The notes under the pieces are model-generated. The model did not search any database. It was not told the DNA's origin and saw only the letters and a list, made by a program, of their open reading frames with translations. From assembly GCA_937957985.1 (NCBI GenBank), contig CALGOH010000024.1, positions 1-17,754 of the forward strand: a stretch of DNA of 17,754 nucleotides, given 5' to 3'. Both the position numbers and the translations under genes were made by a program. Shown one piece after another: positions 1-7,228 of this stretch (its first letter is position 1; each line of letters opens with the position of its first letter). The DNA comes from an uncultured Verrucomicrobiae bacterium. GTDB taxonomy: Bacteria > Verrucomicrobiota > Verrucomicrobiia > Verrucomicrobiales > Akkermansiaceae.

Positions 1-331
1 AGAAGCGCTTGTCCTCGCCGGCGCGCAGCGCGCCGATGAAGTTCTCCGGCACCCGTTCGATGCCGATCACGCTCCGGTTCTGCACGAAGAACCGGCCGAT
101 CTCGCCGCCGTCGCGGCCGAGAATCACGCTCGGCACCTCGAGGTTGTTGATTTTCTCCAGGTCGTAGGTCGCCGCCCGCTCGCGGTGATCCCGCGTGTAG
201 CGCTCGGCGGCGACGTAGCCGACGCCGCCGGCGACGAGCCCCAGAATCAGCAGGGTGCCCCAGAAGCGTTTCCGCTTGTAGAAGCGGCGCTTCCTCCGCT
301 TGTTGCGGCTGGATTGCTCGGAACGAGGCAT
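1..331 (-). CDS. Class A penicillin-binding protein (transglycosylase/transpeptidase), N-terminal part only
   Basis: This is the first 110 codons of a gene cut by the left edge of the window. Seen: a very basic N-terminus (residues 9-22 are mostly Arg and Lys), a single membrane anchor at about residues 24-42, then a periplasmic segment. That segment contains VPSVILGRDGGEIG and, at the cut, VPENFIGALRAGEDKRF. The last stretch matches the beginning of the glycosyltransferase family 51 domain, where the Glu of the ExDxxF-type motif (here Glu106 in GEDKRF) is the catalytic base in known family members. Such proteins polymerise lipid II glycan strands and crosslink peptides in the periplasm. The bifunctional class A assignment is inferred, because the transpeptidase domain lies outside the window. 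The ATG at 331-329 overlaps the divergent start of the methyltransferase gene. No clear ribosome binding site is visible. Confidence 0.85.
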   Translation of the reverse strand, partial: MPRSEQSSRNKRRKRRFYKRKRFWGTLLILGLVAGGVGYVAAERYTRDHRERAATYDLEKINNLEVPSVILGRDGGEIGRFFVQNRSVIGIERVPENFIGALRAGEDKRF

Positions 332-1454
332 GATGGAAAACGAAGCCGGAAGCAGCCCTCCCGGTCCCCGAGGGGCATATCGGGATCGCCCCTCCGAGGC
401 AATAGCGGGCTTGCGCGGGCGGCTTGCGCGGGAAATCCGCGAAAACGGGCCGATCGGCTTCGCCCGGTTCATGGCGGCCGCGCTCTACGACCCGCAAGGC
501 GGCTACTACGCCAGCCGCACCGGGCAGGTCGGACGCGAGGGGGATTTCTTCACCAGCGTCAGCGCCGGGCCGCTATTCGGGCACCTCCTGGCCCGTCATC
601 TCGCGGCCTTCTGGGAACACCGCGGGCGTCCCGGACGATGGCGGATCCTGGAGGTCGGAGCCCACGACGGGCGGCTCGCGGAAGACATCCTCGAAGGCCT
701 GGCGGACCTCGATGCCGCCGCGGCGGACGCCGCCGAATACGCCATCGTCGAGCCGCTCGACACCCTTGCCGCCGCGCAGCGCCAACGGCTCGGCGAGCGG
801 GTCGTGGTGGTCGATGATCCGGCGAAGCTCGACCCCCTGCCCGGCATCCTGATCGGCAACGAGGTGCTCGACGCCCTGCCCTGTCATCTCGTCGAGTCGA
901 CCGGCGAGGGCTGGGTGGAACTCGGCGTCGATGGAGATTTCACGCTCACCCCGATCGGACCCGCCGACCGGATCGCGCGGTCTTTGCCCAAGCGCCCCGC
1001 CGGCTACCGCACCGAGGTCCGGAGCAAGCTCGAGGATTTCATCCGCGGATTCCTTTCGGCCCTTTCGCCGGCGCGCATGCTGTGGATCGACTACGGCTAC
1101 GAGCGCGACGAATACTACGCCGAGGGCCGGCGGGAAGGTACGCTGCGGACCTTTTCCAGGCACCGCGCCGGCGACGACCCGCTCGACTCACCGGGCACCC
1201 GCGACATCAGCGCCCACGTCGATTTCACCGCCCTGCACGAGGCGGTCGAGGCCTGCGGCGGGAAAGTCGTGCGCTTCGAGAACCAGGGACGCTTCCTCAC
1301 CGAAATCGCCAGGCCGTGGCTGCTCTCGCTGGAAGGCCGCACCGATGCCGCCAAGGCGCTGCGAAACTTCCAGACCCTCACCCACCCCGGCCAGCTCGGC
1401 AGCCGCTTCCATGTCGTCGAGGCGGAATGGAGTGGCGCTTTGCAAGCGCCATGA
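330..1454 (+). CDS. SAM-dependent methyltransferase, MidA/NDUFAF7 family (COG1565)
   Basis: The product is 374 residues from the ATG at 330. Family signatures appear in order: the N-terminal GFARFMAAALYDPQGGYY block (about residues 43-60), GREGDFFTS (68-76), the SAM-binding motif ILEVGAHDGRLA (107-118), IGNEVLDALPC and WIDYGYE. Mitochondrial NDUFAF7 dimethylates an arginine of the complex I subunit NDUFS2. The bacterial substrate is not settled, so no specific substrate is claimed. The start is uncertain: the first 27 residues are low-complexity and not typical of the family. ATG 333 and TTG 411 (with GAGG about 12 nt upstream) are alternatives. The gene is divergent from the PBP gene. Its final codons (SGALQAP and TGA) lie inside the left arm of palindromic repeat element A. 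Confidence 0.9.
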   Translation: MMENEAGSSPPGPRGAYRDRPSEAIAGLRGRLAREIRENGPIGFARFMAAALYDPQGGYYASRTGQVGREGDFFTSVSAGPLFGHLLARHLAAFWEHRGRPGRWRILEVGAHDGRLAEDILEGLADLDAAAADAAEYAIVEPLDTLAAAQRQRLGERVVVVDDPAKLDPLPGILIGNEVLDALPCHLVESTGEGWVELGVDGDFTLTPIGPADRIARSLPKRPAGYRTEVRSKLEDFIRGFLSALSPARMLWIDYGYERDEYYAEGRREGTLRTFSRHRAGDDPLDSPGTRDISAHVDFTALHEAVEACGGKVVRFENQGRFLTEIARPWLLSLEGRTDAAKALRNFQTLTHPGQLGSRFHVVEAEWSGALQAP

Positions 1455-1598
1455 AAGGGCGGGGCGGCCTCCCGGCCGCGGAGCAAGGCATGACCTCCAT
1501 GAGGCTTCGACCGCAAAACCTGGTGGCGCTTTCATGCCCAAAGGTCGCGGCCGGGAGACCGCCATGCCCCGTCATGGCGCTCCGGAGAGCGCCACTCC
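1429..1598. repeat. Composite palindromic (REPIN-like) element A
   Basis: The element is 170 nt, bounded by two inverted copies of a hairpin module. The left module (1429-1454) is GGAGT plus the stem-loop GGCGCTT-TGC-AAGCGCC plus ATGA. The right module (1572-1598, read on the minus strand) is GGAGT plus GGCGCTC-TCCG-GAGCGCC plus ATGA. Inside these, a second inverted pair of GC-rich blocks (about 1458-1481 against 1546-1570) shares CTCCCGGCCGCG. The whole element could therefore fold into one long hairpin. It fills the gap between two convergent genes, and each module provides the C-terminal codons and stop of one of them. It is related to elements at 7202-7325 and 14637-14810. Confidence 0.8.
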
Positions 1599-3611
1599 GA
1601 ACGCCTCGCGAAGCGGCGCGACCTGCCGCATCACGCCCCGCTCCTCGAGGGCGTTGGCATAGTGCTCGCTGGTCCCGCCCGGCAGCAGCGGATCCCGGGC
1701 ATACCACCAGCCCTCCGCCAGGCGCAGCACGCCCACCGCCAGCAGCAGGCTCGCCAATCCGGCGAGCGACCACGGGATCATCGTCCGTGCGACGAGATTC
1801 GGGCGCAGCGCGCCCTCTCGCGGCGTGCAGACATTCATGATCCCGACCCACAACAGCCACAGCAGCCCCAGCGATCCCATCGCGGCGCAGCCCATCATGT
1901 AGTAGCCCTTGTCCTCATCGCTGGCCAACGGCAGGTGGCGGACCAATCCGGCGCCCGGCAGCGCGGCGGCGACCAGCCACGCCACCACCCGGCCGAGCCA
2001 AGGCGCCGGGCCGGCCATGCCCAGGAAGGCACCGATTTTCGACCAGCGCCACTGGACGGCCTGGGTGAGCATCACCAGTCCCAGCGACATCCCGATGGCG
2101 ATCTGCAAGACCCAGCCCAGCGCGTCCCATTCGTCCTCGAACACCTTGTCGCTCAAGCCCACCGGTGTCAGGCGCGTGACCGCCCACCAGTAGAGCCACG
2201 GCACCACGAGGCCCGACACCCCGATGTAAAGATGATCGCGGAGCCCGAAAAGCGGCACCAGCCCCCTGGCCGTCCCCTTCACCGCCTCGTTCCGGCGGCA
2301 GGCCTCGAATCCCCACATCAGCACGAAGACCAGCGCGATCAGCACCAGCGGCCAGGCCAGCATCCGGTGAAACATCGCCATGTCGGCCTTGCGACCGGGC
2401 CGCATCTCCCCGGGCGTGACCGGCACGTCGGACCATCGACCCGACTGGAGCCGCATCCCGGCCTCGGCATCGGCTCCGGAGTAAGGGGCCGGGGAATGGA
2501 GGCTCAGTTTTCCGGCAATCCCCTTCGCCTCTTCCTCCTCCTCGCTCAGCCCCAGGGAGGCGAAGACTTTCCTGAACAACTGCGCGTCCTCCGCGGCGGT
2601 CTGGGTGAAGGTCATCACCGCCCACGCGTCCGGATGCTCCGGCGCGACGATGAGGCGCTGAAGTTTCTTCCAGTCGTCGAACAAGCCCTGAAGCGCCTCG
2701 CCCTGCCCACGCTTTTCGAGATCGGAAATCCGCATTCTGAGCGAATCATCGCTCCCGCCGGGACCGCGGCCGAAATACATCATCATCCGATCGGGTGTTG
2801 CCCGCGGCATGCCCACCAGTTCCGACCGGATCATGCCTTCCAGCACCGTGTGATCCTCGCCGAAGGCTTCCTCCTGTCGCTTCGCCAGCAGCCCTCCGTA
2901 CGAGTGGAAACGGTCAAGCGCCGCCGCTTCGGCATGCCGTTCCCAGGCACGTTCCACCGCCGATGGATCGGCCGTGCCGGAACTTCCGAAAAAATAGCCG
3001 CCGAACGGTTCGGTGCCTGATGCCTTGTGGAACTCCCACCACATTTCCATCATCGGCCACAGCGCGTTGTCCGAATCCAGCCTTTCGACCAGGCTTCGCT
3101 CCTGCGGCGTCATGAACCTGGCCTCCTTGATCGAGCGCCGTGCCAAGGCCTCCTGCAGGATGGCGAGGTCCTCGGGATGATCGCGGCGGAGGTTGGCGAT
3201 CTCGCCCTGTCGGCCGCTGAAAGGCAGGTCCGGCGCGCGCCGGTCGAGCCAGCGGTAGAAGAACGCGTCCCAGCGCCCGGACGGAGCGAAGGAGTCGGTG
3301 CGCGTCCGCCAACTGAGATTGGTGGAGTAGATCGCACGACAAAGCATCGCGCCGTCGCGCCAGACGCCCAAGACGAACAACCCCAGCCGCACCACCAGCG
3401 TGCCGAGCACGAGTCCGCGGCGCAGCTTCGCGGGGACCGGCTTCGCCGCCTCCAGCCGCCCGGTCGGCCCGGCGACGTCGATCATTTCCAGCGGCACCCC
3501 GCGGTGGCTCAGGCGGCCCATCAACTCGCCGCGGGCCTCCTCGCGGAGTTCCGGCCGGTCCTCGAGCGGACGGGTCGCGAGGTGGATGAATTTTTCGAGT
3601 TCGGGGGTCAT
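1572..3611 (-). CDS. Multi-pass membrane protein of unknown function (679 aa)
   Basis: I do not recognise a named family. Seen: an N-terminal helical region (residues 1-60) resembling the short helical domains that precede membrane segments in some bacterial proteins. A hydrophobic helix follows at about 66-84, then a long soluble, Trp/Met/Glu-rich region at about 90-410. Six further hydrophobic segments lie at about 417-437, 460-479, 499-519, 537-556, 572-594 and 611-632. An acidic run of six Glu residues occurs near residues 357-361. There is no ATPase, kinase or transporter motif that I can identify. The ATG at 3611 overlaps the stop of the upstream amidase gene (ATGA), so translation is probably coupled and the two proteins may act together at the envelope. 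The last residues (GVALSGAP, then TGA) are encoded by the right arm of repeat element A. Confidence 0.8.
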   Translation of the reverse strand: MTPELEKFIHLATRPLEDRPELREEARGELMGRLSHRGVPLEMIDVAGPTGRLEAAKPVPAKLRRGLVLGTLVVRLGLFVLGVWRDGAMLCRAIYSTNLSWRTRTDSFAPSGRWDAFFYRWLDRRAPDLPFSGRQGEIANLRRDHPEDLAILQEALARRSIKEARFMTPQERSLVERLDSDNALWPMMEMWWEFHKASGTEPFGGYFFGSSGTADPSAVERAWERHAEAAALDRFHSYGGLLAKRQEEAFGEDHTVLEGMIRSELVGMPRATPDRMMMYFGRGPGGSDDSLRMRISDLEKRGQGEALQGLFDDWKKLQRLIVAPEHPDAWAVMTFTQTAAEDAQLFRKVFASLGLSEEEEEAKGIAGKLSLHSPAPYSGADAEAGMRLQSGRWSDVPVTPGEMRPGRKADMAMFHRMLAWPLVLIALVFVLMWGFEACRRNEAVKGTARGLVPLFGLRDHLYIGVSGLVVPWLYWWAVTRLTPVGLSDKVFEDEWDALGWVLQIAIGMSLGLVMLTQAVQWRWSKIGAFLGMAGPAPWLGRVVAWLVAAALPGAGLVRHLPLASDEDKGYYMMGCAAMGSLGLLWLLWVGIMNVCTPREGALRPNLVARTMIPWSLAGLASLLLAVGVLRLAEGWWYARDPLLPGGTSEHYANALEERGVMRQVAPLREAFGVALSGAP

Positions 3612-4336
3612 GATCCAGGCGGATCGGTCGGACGGCTCGGCGGCTTGTTGATCGGCGGCGGCAGCGGCCCGGGCGGATCACCGTGCGCCTGCTGGTCGAG
3701 GATCGCCTTGGCGATCGCCGAGGCGAGCCGGTCGCGGTAGCCGGGATCGGCGCAGCGGCGCGCCTCGGCCGGGTGGCTCAGGTAGCCGCACTCGACGAGC
3801 ACGCAGGGCACGTCCGGATTGCGGGTCAGGCGCAGGCGCCGGCGGACCTTGCCGCGGTTCGGGCCGTCGAAGGGCGACGCCTTGTCCAGCTCGCGCTGGA
3901 GCCGGCTCGCGAGGCCGTGGCTGTCGACGCGCCACCAGTAGTTCTCGGGGCCGTTCCAGCCGCTTGGGCCCGCATTGTAGTGGACGCTCACAAGGACGGT
4001 GCCGCCGCGTCCGCTGGCGCGGCGCACGCGTTCGTCGAGATCGACGAATTCGTCGCCGGAACGCATCAGGCGGACATTCACGCGCCCGGCAAGCTTGCGC
4101 TGCACGCGCTTCACGGTGTCGAGGGCGAGATCCTTTTCGCGGACCCCGACCGAGCTCGACACCGCGCCCGGATCGTGCCCGCCGTGGCCGGCGTCGAGGA
4201 TCACGGTGGTGAAGCCCCTGGGTCCCGGCCGGTGTCCCCAGTAGTCCGGCTTCCAGCTCACGGCGCCGGGCCCTCCGCCGGTGCCGCACGAGGCAAGAAT
4301 CAGGACGGGAAACGCGGCAAGCAGGAGACGGCGCAT
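3608..4336 (-). CDS. N-acetylmuramoyl-L-alanine amidase (Amidase_3 type), putative lipoprotein
   Basis: The product is 242 residues. The N-terminus has a lipoprotein signal: a hydrophobic stretch followed by LILASCG, with the lipobox Cys at position 17, predicting membrane anchoring after signal peptidase II processing. The Amidase_3 zinc-hydrolase core follows. Expected metal ligands and catalytic residues are visible: His51 in DAGHGGHDPG, Glu67 in VREKDLAL, His119 in SVHYNA, and catalytic Glu182 in VLVECGYLSHPAE. Such enzymes cut the amide bond between muramic acid and the stem peptide, and act in cell separation or wall turnover. There is no cell-wall-binding (AMIN, LysM or SPOR) domain, so the lipid anchor may provide localisation. 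The gene is divergent from the channel gene (68-nt gap) and overlaps the next gene by 4 nt (ATGA), which indicates an operon. Confidence 0.93.
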   Translation of the reverse strand: MRRLLLAAFPVLILASCGTGGGPGAVSWKPDYWGHRPGPRGFTTVILDAGHGGHDPGAVSSSVGVREKDLALDTVKRVQRKLAGRVNVRLMRSGDEFVDLDERVRRASGRGGTVLVSVHYNAGPSGWNGPENYWWRVDSHGLASRLQRELDKASPFDGPNRGKVRRRLRLTRNPDVPCVLVECGYLSHPAEARRCADPGYRDRLASAIAKAILDQQAHGDPPGPLPPPINKPPSRPTDPPGS

Positions 4337-4404
4337 GGGCGGAGGATGAAAAGCGCCGCGCGGACTGGCGAGTACGGAGTGGCTGGAAAGACGTCGCCCT
4401 TCCC

Positions 4405-4875
4405 ATGCCCGGCCGGTTCGATATGCTCCCGCGAAAGCACATGCTCCTCCTCATCACCGCCTGCGTCGCCGCGCTGCTGCTGAACCTGCTGCTCCAGCTC
4501 GCCGCCATCGCCGTCGGCGTCCGCACCGCCTTCGGGGCGGAACGCCAGCCCGCCGCCAGCCTTTCCGGACAAGTCGCCCGGCTCGGCATCCTGGTGACCT
4601 TCCTGTTCTTCGGCCACCTCCTGCAGATTGCGGTCTGGGCCGTGCTTTTCCGCATCGTCGGAGCCTTCGGAGACTTCTCCACGTCCTTCTATCACTCGAC
4701 GGTCAACTACTCGACCCTGGGCTACGGCGACATCGTCATGGCCGAGCCGTGGCGCCTCGCCGGCGCGCTCGAGGCCAGCGTCGGGGTGATGATGTTCGGC
4801 GTCTCGACCGCCACCCTCTTCGCCGCGGTCTCGCGGATGTTCGCCACCCGCTTTTCAAGGGGAGAGAACCAATGA
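4405..4875 (+). CDS. Small potassium-channel-like membrane protein (Ion_trans_2 pore)
   Basis: The product is 156 residues with three hydrophobic segments (about 13-38, 58-84 and 117-146). A pore loop lies between the last two and carries the selectivity-filter signature STLGYGD (103-109). In the potassium channel superfamily, TxGYGD coordinates dehydrated K+. The family core is two helices and a P-loop, so the first helix is an addition or a signal anchor. There is no cytoplasmic RCK/TrkA-N or cyclic-nucleotide domain after the last helix, so gating is not predictable. ATG 4405 gives the longest plausible product; ATG 4423 and ATG 4441 are alternatives. The stop overlaps the start of the deaminase gene (ATGA), suggesting translational coupling, although the functional link is not obvious. 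Confidence 0.85.
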   Translation: MPGRFDMLPRKHMLLLITACVAALLLNLLLQLAAIAVGVRTAFGAERQPAASLSGQVARLGILVTFLFFGHLLQIAVWAVLFRIVGAFGDFSTSFYHSTVNYSTLGYGDIVMAEPWRLAGALEASVGVMMFGVSTATLFAAVSRMFATRFSRGENQ

Positions 4876-5345
4876 ACGATCCTTCCCATTTCATGGAGCG
4901 CGCGATCGGGCTGGCCCGCTATGGCATGCTCGGCGGCGACGGCGGTCCCTTCGGCGCGCTGGTGGTGCGCGACGGAAACGTCCTCGGCGAGGGCTGGAAC
5001 CGGGTGCTCGCCGACAACGATCCGACGGCCCACGGCGAGATCACCGCCATCCGCGACGCCTGCCGCCGCCTCGGCTCTCCGAATCTCGAGGGCTGCGAGA
5101 TCTTCACCACCGGCGAACCGTGCCCGATGTGCCTCGGGGCGATCCGCTGGGCGCGGATCGACCGGATCTACTATGGTTTTCGTATCGAGGATGCGGAGCG
5201 CGGCGGCTTCGACGATCTTTCCTTCTACGAAAGCTTCGGGCGTCCGGCCGCGGACTCGCCGGTCCCGGCGACCCAGCTCCTCGGCGAGGAGGCCGCGGTG
5301 CTGATCGACGAATTCCTGGCCCTTCCGAACCGGGCCCGGTATTGA
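4872..5345 (+). CDS. Nucleoside/guanine deaminase, cytidine-deaminase-like zinc enzyme
   Basis: The product is 157 residues, the length of the bacterial small guanine deaminase type (GuaD of Bacillus, about 156). The zinc site is complete: His54 and catalytic Glu56 in PTAHGEITAIRDAC, and Cys84 and Cys87 in EPCPMCLGAIRWA. The GGPFGALVVRDG block (24-35) and the acidic/aromatic C-terminal tail (DDLSFYESFG) also resemble guanine deaminases rather than tRNA adenosine deaminases (TadA). The likely reaction is guanine to xanthine plus ammonia. The motif reads HGE instead of the usual HAE. The ATG at 4872 is chosen because a good AAGGGGAG ribosome binding site lies at 4857-4864 and it forms an ATGA overlap with the channel gene. 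The following purE and purK genes fit a purine context. A different amino-purine substrate cannot be excluded. Confidence 0.85.
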   Translation: MNDPSHFMERAIGLARYGMLGGDGGPFGALVVRDGNVLGEGWNRVLADNDPTAHGEITAIRDACRRLGSPNLEGCEIFTTGEPCPMCLGAIRWARIDRIYYGFRIEDAERGGFDDLSFYESFGRPAADSPVPATQLLGEEAAVLIDEFLALPNRARY

Positions 5346-5376
5346 CCCGCGGCGGGCGTCCCGCCACGCTCGGCGC

Positions 5377-5871
5377 ATGGCAGACGCACGGGTGGGAATC
5401 ATCATGGGCAGCACCTCCGACTGGCCGACCATGGAGCACGCGGCCCGCACGCTGGAGGATCTCGGCGTGGCGTGGGAGGCCGAGGTCGTGAGCGCGCACC
5501 GCACGCCGGACAAGCTCTACGCCTACGCCGAGAGCGCGCGCGGGCGCGGGCTGAAATGCCTGATCGCCGGTGCCGGCGGCGCGGCCCACCTGCCGGGCAT
5601 GACCGCCGCCATCAGCGACCTGCCGGTTCTCGGCGTGCCGGTGGAATCGAAAGCACTCAAGGGCATCGACTCGCTGCTGTCGATCGTCCAGATGCCCGGC
5701 GGCATCCCGACCGCCACCTTCGCCATCGGCAAGGCCGGGGCGATCAACGCCGCGCTCTTCGCCACGGCGATGCTCGCCGGCGAGGACCCCGCCCTGCTTG
5801 ATCGCCTCCAGGCCTTCCGCAGAAAGCAGAACGAGACCGTGAAGGCCGCCGAGCTGCCTCCCTTGTCATGA
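5377..5871 (+). CDS. purE: N5-carboxyaminoimidazole ribonucleotide mutase
   Basis: The product is 164 residues, normal length for class I PurE. Motifs are intact: IIMGSTSDWPTM (8-19), with the Ser/Asp phosphate and substrate contacts; VVSAHRTP (37-44), with catalytic His41; IAGAGGAAHLPGM; and the SLLSIVQMPGGIPTAT loop. The enzyme moves the carboxylate of N5-CAIR to C4, giving CAIR in de novo purine synthesis, and works directly after PurK. The presence of a dedicated purK downstream supports the class I mutase rather than the class II AIR carboxylase. The gene starts 31 nt after the deaminase stop, probably in the same transcript, with no strong ribosome binding site visible. Confidence 0.97.
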   Translation: MADARVGIIMGSTSDWPTMEHAARTLEDLGVAWEAEVVSAHRTPDKLYAYAESARGRGLKCLIAGAGGAAHLPGMTAAISDLPVLGVPVESKALKGIDSLLSIVQMPGGIPTATFAIGKAGAINAALFATAMLAGEDPALLDRLQAFRRKQNETVKAAELPPLS

Positions 5872-5886
5872 CGCCCAGCCCTTCTC

Positions 5887-5903
5887 GCGGCCTTTCAGGC
5901 CGC
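5887..5903. other. Hairpin shortly after purE
   Basis: A perfect 7-bp stem, GCGGCCT-TTC-AGGCCGC, starts 15 nt after the purE stop. It is followed by a pyrimidine-rich CTCTCTCC stretch but no T run, so it is a weak terminator at best. It might act as a 3' end stabiliser or attenuator between purE and purK. Nothing else recognisable lies in 5904-5980. Confidence 0.4.
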
Positions 5904-5980
5904 CTCTCTCCTCGCGGACCCCGCACCCTCGGCCGCCGCCCCCCGGCTATGTCCGCATGCCCCTACCACCCATTCCTCCC

Positions 5981-6053
5981 GACTCCCGACTCCCGACTCC
6001 CGACTCCCGACTCCCGATTCCCAATCTCCCAATCTCCCAATCTCCCAATCTCC
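5981..6053. repeat. Tandem 7-mer/8-mer G-rich (minus-strand) simple repeat upstream of purK
   Basis: Five perfect copies of GACTCCC (5981-6015) and one variant GATTCCC (6016-6022) pass directly into almost four copies of the 8-mer AATCTCCC (6023-6053). On the minus strand every unit begins with GGG, so there are ten GGG runs separated by 4-5 nt, a pattern that fits intramolecular G-quadruplex formation. The tract ends 11 nt before the purK ATG. Heptamers of the form GGGNATC are known to be enriched in Xanthomonas and Nostoc and to form quadruplexes; the variant unit here (GGGAATC) fits that form. Confidence 0.9.
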
Positions 6054-6064
6054 AGCGAAGCTTC

Positions 6065-7228
6065 ATGATCCTTCCCGGCGCCACCCTCGGCATCATCGGC
6101 GGCGGCCAGCTCGGCCGGATGTTCTGCATGGCCGCCCGGCGGATGGGCTACCGGACCGTCGTCTGGACCGGCGGGCTCGAGGCGCCGGCCACGGCGGTGG
6201 CCGACGAGGCGGTCGATGCCGCCTTCGATTCGCCGGACGCGCTCACCGAGTTCACGGCGAAGGCGGCGATCGCAACGGTCGAGTTCGAGAACATCCCGCG
6301 TGAAACGCTCGAAGCGGTGGCCGCGGAAATCCCGCTTCACCCCTCGCCCGACGCCCTCGCGATCTGCCAGAACCGCGAACGCGAGAAGCGGTTCCTCCAG
6401 ACCAACGGCATCCCCTGCGCCGACTTCGAGGTCGTCTCCGACGCCGACGAGCTGGCCGCCGCGATCCGGAAGATCGGCACGCCTTCGGTGCTCAAGACCG
6501 CCGCATTCGGCTACGATGGCAAGGGCCAGCGCAAGCTGGAGGGCGGCGAGGATCCCGCGGAGGTGTGGCGCGAATTCGACGGCACCCGCGCGGTGCTCGA
6601 GGCCTTCGTGCCCTTTGAGAAAGAGATCTCGGTGATGATCGCGCGCGATGCGGACGGTGTCTGCCATGCCTACGACCCGGCGGAGAACCGGCACCGGCAC
6701 CACATTCTCGACGTGTCGATCGTGCCGGCGCGAGTGGCCGACGACACCGCCAACGAGGCGGTGCAGCTCGCCCGGCGGGTGGCCGAGGCGCTCGACTACC
6801 GGGGCATCATGGGGGTCGAGTTCTTCGTCCTGCCCGACGGGTCGCTGCGGGTGAACGAGATGGCCCCGCGACCGCACAACAGCGGTCACCACACCCTCGA
6901 CGCCTGCGCGACCTCGCAGTTCGAACAGCAACTGCGCGCGGTCTGCGGCCTGCCGCTCGGCTCGACCCGGCTGCTCACGCCGGTCGTGATGCTCAACCTG
7001 CTCGGCGACATGTGGACCGATGAGACCACCGCGCCGGACTGGACGCCGCTCTTCGACGACGGAGCGGCCTACCTGCACCTCTACGGCAAGCAACGTGCCG
7101 TCGGCCGCCGCAAGATGGGCCACGCCAACCTGATCGGCGACGACCCGGAAGACTGCCTGCTGCGGGCGGAGAAGTTGAAGGCGGCGTGGCTGGGGAACGC
7201 CGGAGTGGCTCCTTTCGAGGAGCCATGA
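6065..7228 (+). CDS. purK: N5-carboxyaminoimidazole ribonucleotide synthase (ATP-grasp)
   Basis: The product is 387 residues. The N-terminal Rossmann-like signature GIIGGGQLGRMFCMAARRMGY (about 9-29) is typical of PurK. The ATP-grasp core includes KTAAFGYDGKGQ, FVPFEKEISVMIARD and NEMAPRPHNSGHHTLDAC, which is diagnostic for the family. The C-terminal RKMGHANLIGD block is also present. PurK uses ATP and bicarbonate to make N5-CAIR from AIR, the substrate of the neighbouring PurE. The ATG at 6065 puts the glycine loop at the usual distance from the N-terminus. An in-frame upstream ATG (5957) would add a Pro/Ser-rich tail encoded by the tandem repeat and is rejected. The last residues (GVAPFEEP and TGA) are encoded by the left arm of repeat element B. 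Confidence 0.97.
   Translation: MILPGATLGIIGGGQLGRMFCMAARRMGYRTVVWTGGLEAPATAVADEAVDAAFDSPDALTEFTAKAAIATVEFENIPRETLEAVAAEIPLHPSPDALAICQNREREKRFLQTNGIPCADFEVVSDADELAAAIRKIGTPSVLKTAAFGYDGKGQRKLEGGEDPAEVWREFDGTRAVLEAFVPFEKEISVMIARDADGVCHAYDPAENRHRHHILDVSIVPARVADDTANEAVQLARRVAEALDYRGIMGVEFFVLPDGSLRVNEMAPRPHNSGHHTLDACATSQFEQQLRAVCGLPLGSTRLLTPVVMLNLLGDMWTDETTAPDWTPLFDDGAAYLHLYGKQRAVGRRKMGHANLIGDDPEDCLLRAEKLKAAWLGNAGVAPFEEP

Noticed and set aside
1662..3020. Long open frame opposite the 679-residue membrane protein
   Set aside because: It is an antisense shadow caused by high GC content; its His/Pro/Arg/Gln-rich composition is typical of such frames, while the minus-strand frame has coherent membrane helices.
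5981..6053. Possible CRISPR array
   Set aside because: Units are 7-8 nt with no spacers, so this is a simple tandem repeat.
5957..6064. In-frame upstream start giving purK a Pro/Ser-rich N-terminal extension
   Set aside because: The extension is encoded by the tandem repeat and has no counterpart in PurK; ATG 6065 puts the nucleotide-binding loop at the usual place.
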